Source: Paratinospora sagittata
Lineage: Eukaryota > Streptophyta > Magnoliopsida > Ranunculales > Menispermaceae
Direction: 5' to 3'
Assembly (NCBI GenBank): GCA_035771175.1
Contig: CM069597.1
Location: forward strand, 10,389,001-10,453,000
Length of the DNA stretch: 64,000 nucleotides
A program made the position numbers and the translations under genes. Positions 48,958 to 62,794 of the stretch are shown here, piece by piece (the stretch's first letter is position 1; every line of letters starts with the position of its first letter). The notes under the pieces were generated by a model. The model saw only the letters and a list, made by a program, of their open reading frames with translations. It was not told the origin of the DNA and made no database searches.

Positions 48958-51113
48958 AGTAATTGAGGCAGTCGCGACCAATCCACCAGATTGCTTTGTC
49001 CACCAACTCCTTGAGAGAGTCCCAATATCCTTCAAACAAACCCCCAGAATAGATGGAACTCCGTTTCAATATCCCGATGAATTTTTGACCATTAAATCTC
49101 AAATTTTGGTTTAAATGAACTAAATTTACTTAGAAAATGTGTTTGAAGCAATCGCGACCAATCCACCGGATTGCTTTCTCCGCATACTCTTTGAGCGAGT
49201 CCCAATATCCTTCTATGAATCCTCGGAATAGATGGAACTCTGTTTCAATATCCCGATGAGTTTTTCACCCCTAATTCTCAAATTTTGCTTTCAATGAACT
49301 AAATTAACTTAAAAAGTTTGTTTGAGGCAATCGCGACAAATCTACCGGATTGCTTTCTCCACCTACTCTTTTAGCGAGTCCAAATATCCTTCTAGCAACC
49401 CCCCAGAATAGATGGTACTCCGTTCCAATATCCCGATGAATTTTTGACCCCTAAATCTCAAATTTTTTGTTCAAATGAACTAAATTTACTTGGAAAATGT
49501 GTTTGAGGCAATCGCTACCAATCCACTAGATTGCTTTCTCCACCAACTCTTTGAGCGAGTCCCAATATCCTTCTATGCACCCCCGGAATAGATGGAACTC
49601 CGTTCCAATATCCCGGTGAATTTTTGACCATTAAATCTCAAATCTTGGTTTAAATGAACTAAATTTACTTAGAAAATGTGTTTGAAGCAATCGCGACCAA
49701 TCCACCGGATTGCTTTCTCTACCAACTCTTTGAGCGAGTCCCAATATCCTTCTATGAACCCCCGGAATAGATGGAAATCCGTTCCAATATCCCGGTGAAT
49801 TTTTGACCATTAAATCTCAAATCTTGGTTTAAATGAACTAAATTTACTTAGAAAATTTGTTTGAGGCAATCGCGACCAATCCACCAGATTGCTTTCTCCA
49901 CCAACTCTTTGAGCGAGTCCCAATATCCTTCTATGAACCCCCGGAATAAATGGAACTCCGTTCCAATATCCCGGTGAATTTTTGACAATTAAATCTCAAA
50001 TCTTGGTTTAAATGAACTAAATTTGCTTAGAAAATGTGTTTGAAGCAATCGCGACCAATCCACCGGATTGCTTTCTCCACCAACTCTTTGATCGAGTCCC
50101 AATATCCTTCTATGAACCCCCGAAATAGATGAAACTCCGTTCCAATATCCCGATGAATTTTTGACCCCTAAATCTCAAATTTTTTGTTTAAATGAACTAA
50201 ATTTACTTAGAAAATGTGTTTGAGGCAATCGCTACCAATCCACTAGATTGCTTTCTCCACCAAATCTTTGAGCGAGTCCCAATATCCTTCTATGAACCCC
50301 CGGAATAGATGGAACTCCGTTCCAATATCCCGGTGAATTTTTGACCATTAAATCTCAAATCTTGGTTTAAATGAACTAAATTTACTTAGAAAATGTGTTT
50401 GAAGCAATCGCGACCTATCCACCGGATTGCTTTCTCCACCAACTCTTTGATCGAGTCCCAATATCCTTCTATGAACCCCCGAAATAGATGAAACTCCGTT
50501 CCAATATCCCGATGAATTTTTGACCCCTAAATCTCAAGTTTTTTGTTTAAATGAACTAAATTTACTTAGAAAATGTGTTTGAGGCCATCGCGACAAATCC
50601 ACCGTATTGCTTTCTCTACCTACTCTTTTAGTGAGTCCCAATATCCTTCAAGCAACCCCCCAGAATAGATGGAACTCCGTTCCAATATTCCGATGAATTT
50701 TTGACCCGTAAACCTCAAATTTTTTGTTTAAATGAACTAAATTTACTTAAAAAATGTGTTTGAGGCAATCGCTGCCAATCCACCGGATTGCTTTCTCCAC
50801 CAACTTTTTGAGCGAGTCCCAATATCCTTCAAGCAACCCCCCAGAATAGATGGAACTACGTTCCAATATCTCGATGAATTTTTGACCACTAAATCTCAAA
50901 TTTTGGTTTAAATGAATTAAATTTACTTAGAAAATTTGTTTGAGGCAATCGCGACCAATCCACCAGATTGCTTTCTCCACCAACTCTTTGATCGAGTCCC
51001 AATATCCTTCTATGAACCCCCGGCATAGATGGAACTCCGTTCCAATATCCCGGTGAATTTTTGACCCCCAAATCAAATATTTTTGTTCAAATGAACTAAA
51101 TATACTTAGAAAA
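48958..51113. repeat. 12-monomer HOR, unit 2
   Basis: The span is exactly 2156 bp to the next marker. Private markers are GATGGTACTCC (49413), CTTGGAAAATG (49490) and CTATGCACCCC (49573). All three recur together only in the unit starting at 56327, at +7369 bp, so the two are direct copies. Confidence 0.87.
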
Positions 51114-53269
51114 AGTAATTGAGGCAGTCGCGACCAATCCACCAGATTGCTTTGTCCACCAACTCCTTGAGAGAGTCCCAATATCCTTCAAACAAACCCC
51201 CAGAATAGATGGAACTCCGTTTCAATATCCCGATGAATTTTTGACCATTAAATCTCAAATTTTGGTTTAAATGAACTAAATTTACTTAGAAAATGTGTTT
51301 GAAGCAATCGCGACCAATCCACCGGATTGCTTTCTCCGCATACTCTTTGAGCGAGTCCCAATATCCTTCTATGAATCCTCGGAATAGATGGAACTCTGTT
51401 TCAATATCCCGATGAGTTTTTCACCCCTAATTCTCAAATTTTGCTTTCAATGAACTAAATTAACTTAAAAAGTTTGTTTGAGGCAATCGCGACAAATCTA
51501 CCGGATTGCTTTCTCCACCTACTCTTTTAGCGAGTCCAAATATCCTTCTAGCAACCCCCCAGAATAGATGGTACTCCGTTCCAATATCCCGATGAATTTT
51601 TGACCCCTAAATCTCAAATTTTTTGTTCAAATGAACTAAATTTACTTAGAAAATGTGTTTGAGGCAATCGCTACCAATCCACTAGATTGCTTTCTCCACC
51701 AACTCTTTGAGCGAGTCCCAATATCCTTCTATGAACCCCCGGAATAGATGGAACTCCGTTCCAATATCCCGGTGAATTTTTGACCATTAAATCTCAAATC
51801 TTGGTTTAAATGAACTAAATTTACTTAGAAAATGTGTTTGAAGCAATCGCGACCAATCCACCGGATTGCTTTCTCTACCAACTCTTTGAGCGAGTCCCAA
51901 TATCCTTCTATGAACCCCCGGAATAAATGGAAATCCGTTCCAATATCCCGGTGAATTTTTGACCATTAAATCTCAAATCTTGGTTTAAATGAACTAAATT
52001 TACTTAGAAAATTTGTTTGAGGCAATCGCGACCAATCCACCAGATTGCTTTCTCCACCAACTCTTTGAGCGAGTCCCAATATCCTTCTATGAACCCCCGG
52101 AATAAATGGAACTCCGTTCCAATATCCCGGTGAATTTTTGACAATTAAATCTCAAATCTTGGTTTAAATGAACTAAATTTGCTTAGAAAATGTGTTTGAA
52201 GCAATCGCGACCAATCCACCGGATTGCTTTCTCCACCAACTCTTTGATCGAGTCCCAATATCCTTCTATGAACCCCCGAAATAGATGAAACTCCGTTCCA
52301 ATATCCCGATGAATTTTTGACCCCTAAATCTCAAATTTTTTGTTTAAATGAACTAAATTTACTTAGAAAATGTGTTTGAGGCAATCGCTACCAATCCACT
52401 AGATTGCTTTCTCCACCAACTCTTTGAGCGAGTCCCAATATCCTTCTATGAACCCCCAGAATAGATGGAACTCCGTTCCAATATCCCGGTGAATTTTTGA
52501 CCATTAAATCTCAAATCTTGGTTTAAATGAACTAAATTTACTTAGAAAATGTGTTTGAAGCAATCGCGACCAATCCACCGGATTGCTTTCTTCACCAACT
52601 CTTTGATCGAGTCCCAATATCCTTCTATGAACCCCCGAAATAGATGAAACTCCGTTCCAAATTCCCGATGAATTTTTGACCGCTAAATCTCAAGTTTTTT
52701 GTTTAAATGAATTAAATTTACTTAGAAAATGTGTTTGAGGCCATCGCGACAAATCCACCGTATTGCTTTCTCTACCTACTCTTTTAGTGAGTCCCAATAT
52801 CCTTCTAGCAACCCCCCAGAATAGATGGAACTCCGTTCCAATATTCCGATGAATTTTTGACCCCTAAATCTCAAATTTTTTGTTTAAATGAAGTAAATTT
52901 ACTTAAAAAATGTGTTTGAGGCAATCGCTGCCAATCCACCGGATTGCTTTCTCCACCAACTCTTTGAGCGAGTCCCAATATCCTTCAAGCAACCCCCCAG
53001 AATAGATGGAACTACGTTCCAATATCTCGATGAATTTTTGACCACTAAATCTCAAATTTTGGTTTAAATGAATTAAATTTACTTAGAAAATTTGTTTGAG
53101 GCAATCGCGACCAATCCACCAGATTGCTTTCTTCACCAACTCTTTGATCGAGTCCCAATATCCTTCTATGAACCCCCGGCATAGATGGAACTCCGTTCCA
53201 ATATCCCGGTGAATTTTTGACCCCCAAATCTAAAATTTTTGTTTAAATGAACTAAATATACTTAGAAAA
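51114..53269. repeat. 12-monomer HOR, unit 3
   Basis: The span is 2156 bp. It is preceded by TTTTTGTTCAAATG (51082) and ends with CCAAATTCCCGATG, GACCGCTAAATC and TTTCTTCACCAAC. The same combination flanks and fills the unit at 58483 (+7369 bp). AATAAATGGAAATCC (51922) is private. Confidence 0.87.
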
Positions 53270-54529
53270 AGTAATTGAGGCAGTCGCGACCAATCCACCA
53301 GATTGCTTTGTCCACCAACTCCTTGAGAGAGTCCCAATATCCTTCAAACAAACCCCCAGAATAGATGGAACTCCGTTTCAATATCCCGATGAATTTTTGA
53401 CCATTAAATCTCAAATTTTTGTTTAAATGAACTAAATTTACTTAGAAAATGTGTTTGAAGCAATCGCGACCAATCCACCGGATTGCTTTCTCCGCATACT
53501 CTTTGAGCGAGTCCCAATATCCTTCTATGAATCCTCGGAATAGATGGAACTCTGTTTCAATATCCCGATGAGTTTTTCACCCCTAATTCTCAAATTTTGC
53601 TTTCAATGAACTAAATTAACTTAAAAAGTTTGTTTGAGGCAATCGCGACAAATCTACCGGATTGCTTTCTCCACCTACTCTTTTAGCGAGTCCAAATATC
53701 CTTCTAGCAACCCCCCCAGAATAGATGGAACTCCGTTCCAATATCCCGATGAATTTTTGACCCCTAAATCTCAAATTTTTTGTTTAAATGAACTAAATTT
53801 ACTTAGAAAATGTGTTTGAGGCAATCGCTACCAATCCACTAGATTGCTTTCTCCACCAACTCTTTGAGCGAGTCCCAATATCTTTCTATGAACCCCTGGA
53901 ATAGATGGAACTCCGTTCCAATATCCCGGTGAATTTTTGACCATTAAATCTCAAATCTTGGTTTAAATGAACTAAATTTACTTAGAAAATGTGTTTGAGG
54001 CAATCGCGACAAATCCACCAGATTGCTTTGTCCACCTACTCTTTTAGTGAGTCCCAATATCCTTCTAGCAACCCCCCAGAATAGATGGAACTCCGTTCCA
54101 ATATCCCGATGAATTTTTGACCCCTAAATCTCAAATTTTTTGTTTAAATGAACTAAATTTACTTAGAAAATGTGTTTGAGGCAATCGCTACCAATCCACC
54201 GGATTGCTTTCTCCACCAACTCTTTGAGCGAGTCCCAATATCCTGCAAGCAACCCCCCAGAATAGATGGAACTCCGTTCCAATATCTCGATGAATTTTTG
54301 ACCACTAAATCTCAAATTTTGGTTTAAATGAATTAAATTTACTTAGAAAATTTGTTGAAGGCAATCGCGACCAATCCACCGGATTGCTTTCTCCACCAAC
54401 TCTTTGATTGAAGCCCAATATCCTTCTATGAACCCCCGGAATAGATGGAACTCCGTTCCAATATCCCGGTGAATTTTTGACCCCCAAATCTAAAATTTTT
54501 GTTTAAATGAACTAAATATACTTAGAAAA
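53270..54529. repeat. Truncated HOR unit, 7 monomers
   Basis: The span is 1260 bp. The first about 800 bp follow the 12-mer start, with the seven-C run AACCCCCCCAG, CCCCTGGAATAG (53895) and TTTGTCCACCTAC. It then joins to pre-marker monomers, losing five monomers. The same unusual start recurs at 62795. Confidence 0.83.
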
Positions 54530-56326
54530 AGTAATTGAGGCAATCGCGACCAATCCACCAGATTGCTTTGTCCACCAACTCCTTGAGAGAATCCCAACAT
54601 CCTTCAAACAAACCCCCAGAATAGATGGACCTCCGTTTCAACATCCCGATGAATTTTTGACCATTAAATCTCAAATTTTGGTTTAAATGAACTAAATTTA
54701 CTTAGAAAATGTGTTTGAAGCAATCGCGACCAATCCACCGGATTGCTTTCTCCGCCTACTCTTTGAGCGAGTCCCAATATCCTTCTATGAACCCTCGGAA
54801 TAGATGGAACTCTGTTTCAATATCCCGATGAATTTTTTACCCCTAAATCTCAAATTTTGCTTTCAATGAACTAAATTATCTTAAAAAATTTGTTTGAGGC
54901 AATCGCGACAAATCCACCAGATTGCTTTCTCCACCTACTCTTTTAGCGAGTCCAAATATCCTTCTAGCAACCCCCCAGAATAGATGGAACTCCGTTCCAA
55001 TATCCCGATGAATTTTTGACCCCTAAATCTCAAAATTTTTGTTTAAATGAACTAAATTTACTTAGAAAATGTGTTTGAGGCAATCGCTACCAATCCACTA
55101 GATTGCTTTCTCTACCAACTCTTTGAGCGAGTCCCAATATCCTTCTATGAACCCCCGGAATAGATGGAAATCAGTTCCAATATCCCGGTGAATTTTTGAC
55201 CATTAAATCTCAAATCTTGGTTTAAATGAACTAAATTTACTTAGAAAATTTGTTTGAGGCAATCGAGACCAATCCACCAGATTGCTTTCTCCACCAACTA
55301 TTTGAGCGAGTCCCAATATCCTTCTATGAACCCCCGGAATAAATGGAACTCCGTTCCAATATCCCGGTGAATTTTTGACAATTAAATCTCAAATCTTGGT
55401 TTAAATGAACTAAATTTGCTTAGAAAATGTGTTTGAAGCAATCGCGACCAATCCACCGGATTGCTTTCTCCACCAACTCTTTGATCGAGTCCCAATATCC
55501 TTCTATGAACCCCCGAAATAGATGAAACTCCGTTCCAATATCCCGATGAATTTTTGACCCCTAAATCTCAAATTTTCTGTTTAAATGAACTAAATTTACT
55601 TAGAAAATGTGTTTGAGGCAATCGCTACCAATCCACGAGATTGCTTTCTCCACCAACTCTTTGAGCGAGTCCCAATATGTTTCTATGAACCCCTGGAATA
55701 GATGGAACTCTGTTCCAATATCCCGGTGAATTTTTGACCATTAAATCTCAAATCTTGGTTTAAATGAACTAAATTTACTTAGAAAATGTGTTTGAGGCAA
55801 TCGCGACAAATCCACCAGATTGCTTTCTCCACCTACTCTTTTAGTGAGTCCCAATATCCTTCTAGCAACCCCCCAGAATAGATGGATCTCCGTTCCAATA
55901 TCCCGATGAATTTTTGACCCCTAAATCTCAAATTTTTTGTTTAAATGAACTAAATTTACTTAGAAAATGTGTTTGAGGTTATCGCTACCAATCCACCGGA
56001 TTGCTTTCTCCACCAACTCTTTGAGCGAGTCCCAATATCCATCAAGCAACCCCCCAGAATAGATGGAACTCCGTTCCAATATCTCGATGAATTTTTGACC
56101 ACTAAATCTCAAATTTTGGTTTAAATGAATTAAATTTACTTAGAAAATTTGTTTGAGGCAATCGCGACCAATCCACCAGATTGCTTTCTCCACCAACTCT
56201 TTGATCGAGTCCCAATATCCTTCTATGAACCCCCGGCATAGATGGAACTCCGTTCCAATATCCCGGTGAATTTTTGACCCCCAAATCTAAAATTTTTGTT
56301 TAAATGAACTAAATATACTTAGAAAA
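54530..56326. repeat. HOR unit, 10 monomers, divergent member in the 12-mer zone
   Basis: The span is 1797 bp. The marker monomer reads GGCAATCGCG rather than GGCAGTCGCG, and GAGAGAATCCCAACATCC is private. The CCCTCGG/GATGAATTTTTTACC monomer resembles the 29.9-39 kb 10-mer family, while CTCAAAATTTTTG and GACAATTAAATC resemble the 15-mer. It is therefore a recombinant of the two. Confidence 0.82.
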
Positions 56327-58482
56327 AGTAATTGAGGCAATCGCGACCAATCCACCAGATTGCTTTGTCCACCAACTCCTTGAGAGAGTCCCAATATCCT
56401 TCAAACAAACCCCCAGAATAGATGGAACTCCGTTTCAATATCCCGATGAATTTTTGACCATTAAATCTCAAATTTTGGTTTAAATGAACTAAATTTACTT
56501 AGAAAATGTGTTTGAAGCAATCGCGACCAATCCACCGGATTGCTTTCTCCGCATACTCTTTGAGCGAGTCCCAATATCCTTCTATGAATCCTCGGAATAG
56601 ATGGAACTCTGTTTCAATATCCCGATGAGTTTTTCACCCCTAATTCTCAAATTTTGCTTTCAATGAACTAAATTAACTTAAAAAGTTTGTTTGAGGCAAT
56701 CGCGACAAATCTACCGGATTGCTTTCTCCACCTACTCTTTTAGCGAGTCCAAATATCCTTCTAGCAACCCCCCAGAATAGATGGTACTCCGTTCCAATAT
56801 CCCGATGAATTTTTGACCCCTAAATCTCAAATTTTTTGTTCAAATGAACTAAATTTACTTGGAAAATGTGTTTGAGGCAATCGCTACCAATCCACTAGAT
56901 TGCTTTCTCCACCAACTCTTTGAGCGAGTCCCAATATCCTTCTATGCACCCCCGGAATAGATGGAACTCCGTTCCAATATCCCGGTGAATTTTTGACCAT
57001 TAAATCTCAAATCTTGGTTTAAATGAACTAAATTTACTTAGAAAATGTGTTTGAAGCAATCGCGACCAATCCACCGGATTGCTTTCTCTACCAACTCTTT
57101 GAGCGAGTCCCAATATCCTTCTATGAACCCCCGGAATAGATGGAAATCCGTTCCAATATCCCGGTGAATTTTTGACCATTAAATCTCAAATCTTGGTTTA
57201 AATGAACTAAATTTACTTAGAAAATTTGTTTGAGGCAATCGCGACCAATCCACCAGATTGCTTTCTCCACCAACTCTTTGAGCGAGTCCCAATATCCTTC
57301 TATGAACCCCCGGAATAAATGGAACTCCGTTCCAATATCCTGGTGAATTTTTGACAATTAAATCTCAAATCTTGGTTTAAATGAACTAAATTTGCTTAGA
57401 AAATGTGTTTGAAGCAATCGCGACCAATCCACCGGATTGCTTTCTCCACCAACTCTTTGATCGAGTCCCAATATCCTTCTATGAACCCCCGAAATAGATG
57501 AAACTCCGTTCCAATATCCCGATGAATTTTTGACCCCTAAATCTCAAATTTTTTGTTTAAATGAACTAAATTTACTTAGAAAATGTGTTTGAGGCAATCG
57601 CTACCAATCCACTAGATTGCTTTCTCCACCAAATCTTTGAGCGAGTCCCAATATCCTTCTATGAACCCCCGGAATAGATGGAACTCCGTTCCAATATCCC
57701 GGTGAATTTTTGACCATTAAATCTCAAATCTTGGTTTAAATGAACTAAATTTACTTAGAAAATGTGTTTGAAGCAATCGCGACCTATCCACCGGATTGCT
57801 TTCTCCACCAACTCTTTGATCGAGTCCCAATATCCTTCTATGAACCCCCGAAATAGATGAAACTCCGTTCCAATATCCCGATGAATTTTTGACCCCTAAA
57901 TCTCAAGTTTTTTGTTTAAATGAACTAAATTTACTTAGAAAATGTGTTTGAGGCCATCGCGACAAATCCACCGTATTGCTTTCTCTACCTACTCTTTTAG
58001 TGAGTCCCAATATCCTTCAAGCAACCCCCCAGAATAGATGGAACTCCGTTCCAATATTCCGATGAATTTTTGACCCGTAAACCTCAAATTTTTTGTTTAA
58101 ATGAACTAAATTTACTTAAAAAATGTGTTTGAGGCAATCGCTGCCAATCCACCGGATTGCTTTCTCCACCAACTTTTTGAGCGAGTCCCAATATCCTTCA
58201 AGCAACCCCCCAGAATAGATGGAACTACGTTCCAATATCTCGATGAATTTTTGACCACTAAATCTCAAATTTTGGTTTAAATGAATTAAATTTACTTAGA
58301 AAATTTGTTTGAGGCAATCGCGACCAATCCACCAGATTGCTTTCTCCACCAACTCTTTGATCGAGTCCCAATATCCTTCTATGAACCCCCGGCATAGATG
58401 GAACTCCGTTCCAATATCCCGGTGAATTTTTGACCCCCAAATCTAATATTTTTGTTCAAATGAACTAAATATACTTAGAAAA
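56327..58482. repeat. 12-monomer HOR, unit 4 (copy of unit 2)
   Basis: The span is 2156 bp. It shares GATGGTACTCC (56782), CTTGGAAAATG (56859) and CTATGCACCCC (56942) with unit 2 at +7369 bp. Its marker monomer has GGCAATCG where unit 2 has GGCAGTCG, so a patch at its left end comes from the preceding 10-mer lineage. ATATCCTGGTG (57337) is private. Confidence 0.87.
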
Positions 58483-60638
58483 AGTAATTGAGGCAGTCGC
58501 GACCAATCCACCAGATTGCTTTGTCCACCAACTCCTTGAGAGAGTCCCAATATCCTTCAAACAAACCCCCAGAATAGATGGAACTCCGTTTCAATATCCC
58601 GATGAATTTTTGACCATTAAATCTCAAATTTTGGTTTAAATGAACTAAATTTACTTAGAAAATGTGTTTGAAGCAATCGCGACCAATCCACCGGATTGCT
58701 TTCTCCGCATACTCTTTGAGCGAGTCCCAATATCCTTCTATGAATCCTCGGAATAGATGGAACTCTGTTTCAATATCCCGATGAGTTTTTCACCCCTAAT
58801 TCTCAAATTTTGCTTTCAATGAACTAAATTAACTTAAAAAGTTTGTTTGAGGCAATCGCGACAAATCTACCGGATTGCTTTCTCCACCTACTCTTTTAGC
58901 GAGTCCAAATATCCTTCTAGCAACCCCCCAGAATAGATGGTACTCCGTTCCAATATCCCGATGAATTTTTGACCCCTAAATCTCAAATTTTTTGTTCAAA
59001 TGAACTAAATTTACTTAGAAAATGTGTTTGAGGCAATCGCTACCAATCCACTAGATTGCTTTCTCCACCAACTCTTTGAGCGAGTCCCAATATCCTTCTA
59101 TGAACCCCCGGAATAGATGGAACTCCGTTCCAATATCCCGGTGAATTTTTGACCATTAAATCTCAAATCTTGGTTTAAATGAACTAAATTTACTTAGAAA
59201 ATGTGTTTGAAGCAATCGCGACCAATCCACCGGATTGCTTTCTCTACCAACTCTTTGAGCGAGTCCCAATATCCTTCTATGAACCCCCGGAATAGATGGA
59301 AATCCGTTCCAATATCCCGGTGAATTTTTGACCATTAAATCTCAAATCTTGGTTTAAATGAACTAAATTTACTTAGAAAATTTGTTTGAGGCAATCGCGA
59401 CCAATCCACCAGATTGCTTTCTCCACCAACTCTTTGAGCGAGTCCCAATATCCTTCTATGAACCCCCGGAATAAATGGAACTCCGTTCCAATATCCCGGT
59501 GAATTTTTGACAATTAAATCTCAAATCTTGGTTTAAATGAACTAAATTTGCTTAGAAAATGTGTTTGAAGCAATCGCGACCAATCCACCGGATTGCTTTC
59601 TCCACCAACTCTTTGATCGAGTCCCAATATCCTTCTATGAACCCCCGAAATAGATGAAACTCCGTTCCAATATCCCGATGAATTTTTGACCCCTAAATCT
59701 CAAATTTTTTGTTTAAATGAACTAAATTTACTTAGAAAATGTGTTTGAGGCAATCGCTACCAATCCACTAGATTGCTTTCTCCACCAACTCTTTGAGCGA
59801 GTCCCAATATCCTTCTATGAACCCCCAGAATAGATGGAACTCCGTTCCAATATCCCGGTGAATTTTTGACCATTAAATCTCAAATCTTGGTTTAAATGAA
59901 CTAAATTTACTTAGAAAATGTGTTTGAAGCAATCGCGACCAATCCACCGGATTGCTTTCTTCACCAACTCTTTGATCGAGTCCCAATATCCTTCTATGAA
60001 CCCCCGAAATAGATGAAACTCCGTTCCAAATTCCCGATGAATTTTTGACCGCTAAATCTCAAGTTTTTTGTTTAAATGAATTAAATTTACTTAGAAAATG
60101 TGTTTGAGGCCATCGCGACAAATCCACCGTATTGCTTTCCCTACCTACTCTTTTAGTGAGTCCCAATATCCTTCTAGCAACCCCCCAGAATAGATGGAAC
60201 TCCGTTCCAATATTCCGATGAATTTTTGACCCCTAAATCTCAAATTTTTTGTTTAAATGAAGTAAATTTACTTAAAAAATGTGTTTGAGGCAATCGCTGC
60301 CAATCCACCGGATTGCTTTCTCCACCAACTCTTTGAGCGAGTCCCAATATCCTTCAAGCAACCCCCCAGAATAGATGGAACTACGTTCCAATATCTCGAT
60401 GAATTTTTGACCACTAAATCTCAAATTTTGGTTTAAATGAATTAAATTTACTTAGAAAATTTGTTTGAGGCAATCGCGACCAATCCACCAGATTGCTTTC
60501 TTCACCAACTCTTTGATCGAGTCCCAATATCCTTCTATGAACCCCCGGCATAGATGGAACTCCGTTCCAATATCCCGGTGAATTTTTGACCCCCAAATCT
60601 AATATTTTTGTTTAAATGAACTAAATATACTTAGAAAA
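58483..60638. repeat. 12-monomer HOR, unit 5 (copy of unit 3)
   Basis: The span is 2156 bp. It is colinear with 51114-53269 at +7369 bp, including CCAAATTCCCGATG (60026), GACCGCTAAATC and TTCTTCACC. It differs from unit 3 by AATAGATGGAAATCC in place of AATAAATGGAAATCC and by TTTCCCTACC (60137). Confidence 0.87.
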
Positions 60639-62794
60639 AGTAATTGAGGCAGTCGCGACCAATCCACCAGATTGCTTTGTCCACCAACTCCTTGAGAGAG
60701 TCCCAATATCCTTCAAACAAACCCCCAGAATAGATGGAACTCCGTTTCAATATCCCGATGAATTTTTGACCATTAAATCTCAAATTTTGGTTTAAATGAA
60801 CTAAATTTACTTAGAAAATGTGTTTGAAGCAATCGCGACCAATCCACCGGATTGCTTTCTCCGCATACTCTTTGAGCGAGTCCCAATATCCTTCTATGAA
60901 TCCTCGGAATAGATGGAACTCTGTTTCAATATCCCGATGAGTTTTTCACCCCTAATTCTCAAATTTTGCTTTCAATGAACTAAATTAACTTAAAAAGTTT
61001 GTTTGAGGCAATCGCGACAAATCTACCGGATTGCTTTCTCCACCTACTCTTTTAGCGAGTCCAAATATCCTTCTAGCAACCCCCCAGAATAGATGGTACT
61101 CCGTTCCAATATCCCGATGAATTTTTGACCCCTAAATCTCAAATTTTTTGTTCAAATGAACTAAATTTACTTAGAAAATGTGTTTGAGGCAATCGCTACC
61201 AATCCACTAGATTGCTTTCTCCACCAACTCTTTGAGCGAGTCCCAATATCCTTCTATGAACCCCCGGAATAGATGGAACTCCGTTCCAATATCCCGGTGA
61301 ATTTTTGACCATTAAATCTCAAATCTTGGTTTAAATGAACTAAATTTACTTAGAAAATGTGTTTGAAGCAATCGCGACCAATCCACCGGATTGCTTTCTC
61401 TACCAACTCTTTGAGCGAGTCCCAATATCCTTCTATGAACCCCCGGAATAGATGGAAATCCGATCCAATATCCCGGTGAATTTTTGACCATTAAATCTCA
61501 AATCTTGGTTTAAATGAACTAAATTTACTTAGAAAATTTGTTTGAGGCAATCGCGACCAATCCACCAGATTGCTTTCTCCACCAACTCTTTGAGCGAGTC
61601 CCAATATCCTTCTATGAACCCCCGGAATAAATGGAACTCCGTTCCAATATCCCGGTGAATTTTTGACAATTAAATCTCAAATCTTGGTTTAAATGAACTA
61701 AATTTGCTTAGAAAATGTGTTTGAAGCAATCGCGACCAATCCACCGGATTGCTTTCTCCACCAACTCTTTGATCGAGTCCCAATATCCTTCTATGAACCC
61801 CCGAAATAGATGAAACTCCGTTCCAATATCCCGATGAATTTTTGACCCCTAAATCTCAAATTTTTTGTTTAAATGAACTAAATTTACTTAGAAAATGTGT
61901 TTGAGGCAATCGCTACCAATCCACTAGATTGCTTTCTCCACCAACTCTTTGAGCGAGTCCCAATATCCTTCTATGAACCCCCAGAATAGATGGAACTCCG
62001 TTCCAATATCCCGGTGAATTTTTGACCATTAAATCTCAAATCTTGGTTTAAATGAACTAAATTTACTTAGAAAATGTGTTTGAAGCAATCGCGACCAATC
62101 CACCGGATTGCTTTCTTCACCAACTCTTTGATCGAGTCCCAATATCCTTCTATGAACCCCCGAAATAGATGAAACTCCGTTCCAAATTCCCGATGAATTT
62201 TTGACCGCTAAATCTCAAGTTTTTTGTTTAAATGAATTAAATTTACATAGAAAATGTGTTTGAGGTCATCGCGACAAATCCACCGTATTGCTTTCTCTAC
62301 CTATTCTTTTAGTGAGTCCCAATATCCTTCTAGCAACCCCCCAGAATAGATGGAACTCCGTTCCAATATTCCGATGAATTTTTGACCCCTAAATCTCAAA
62401 TTTTTTGTTTAAATGAAGTAAATTTACTTAAAAAATGTGTTTGAGGCAATCGCTGCCAATCCACCGGATTGCTTTCTCCACCAACTCTTTGAGCGAGTCC
62501 CAATATCCTTCAAGCAACCCCCCAGAATAGATGGAACTACGTTCCAATATCTCGATGAATTTTTGACCACTAAATCTCAAATTTTGGTTTAAATGAATTA
62601 AATTTACTTAGAAAATTTGTTTGAGGCAATCGCGACCAATCCACCAGATTGCTTTCTTCACCAACTCTTTGATCGAGTCCCAAAATCCTTCTATGAACCC
62701 CCGGCATAGATGGAACTCCGTTCCAATATCCCGGTGAATTTTTGACCCCCAAATCTAAAATTTTTGTTTAAATGAACTAAATATACTTAGAAAA
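60639..62794. repeat. 12-monomer HOR, unit 6 (tandem copy of unit 5)
   Basis: The span is 2156 bp. It nearly matches the preceding unit. The differences seen by eye are few: AATCCGATCC (61458), TTTACATAGAAAATG (62232), GAGGTCATCG, CCTATTCTTTTAG and CCCAAAATCC (62680). It has no counterpart between unit 3 and the 7-mer at 53270, so it is probably an extra HOR added after the 7369-bp offset duplication. Confidence 0.86.
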
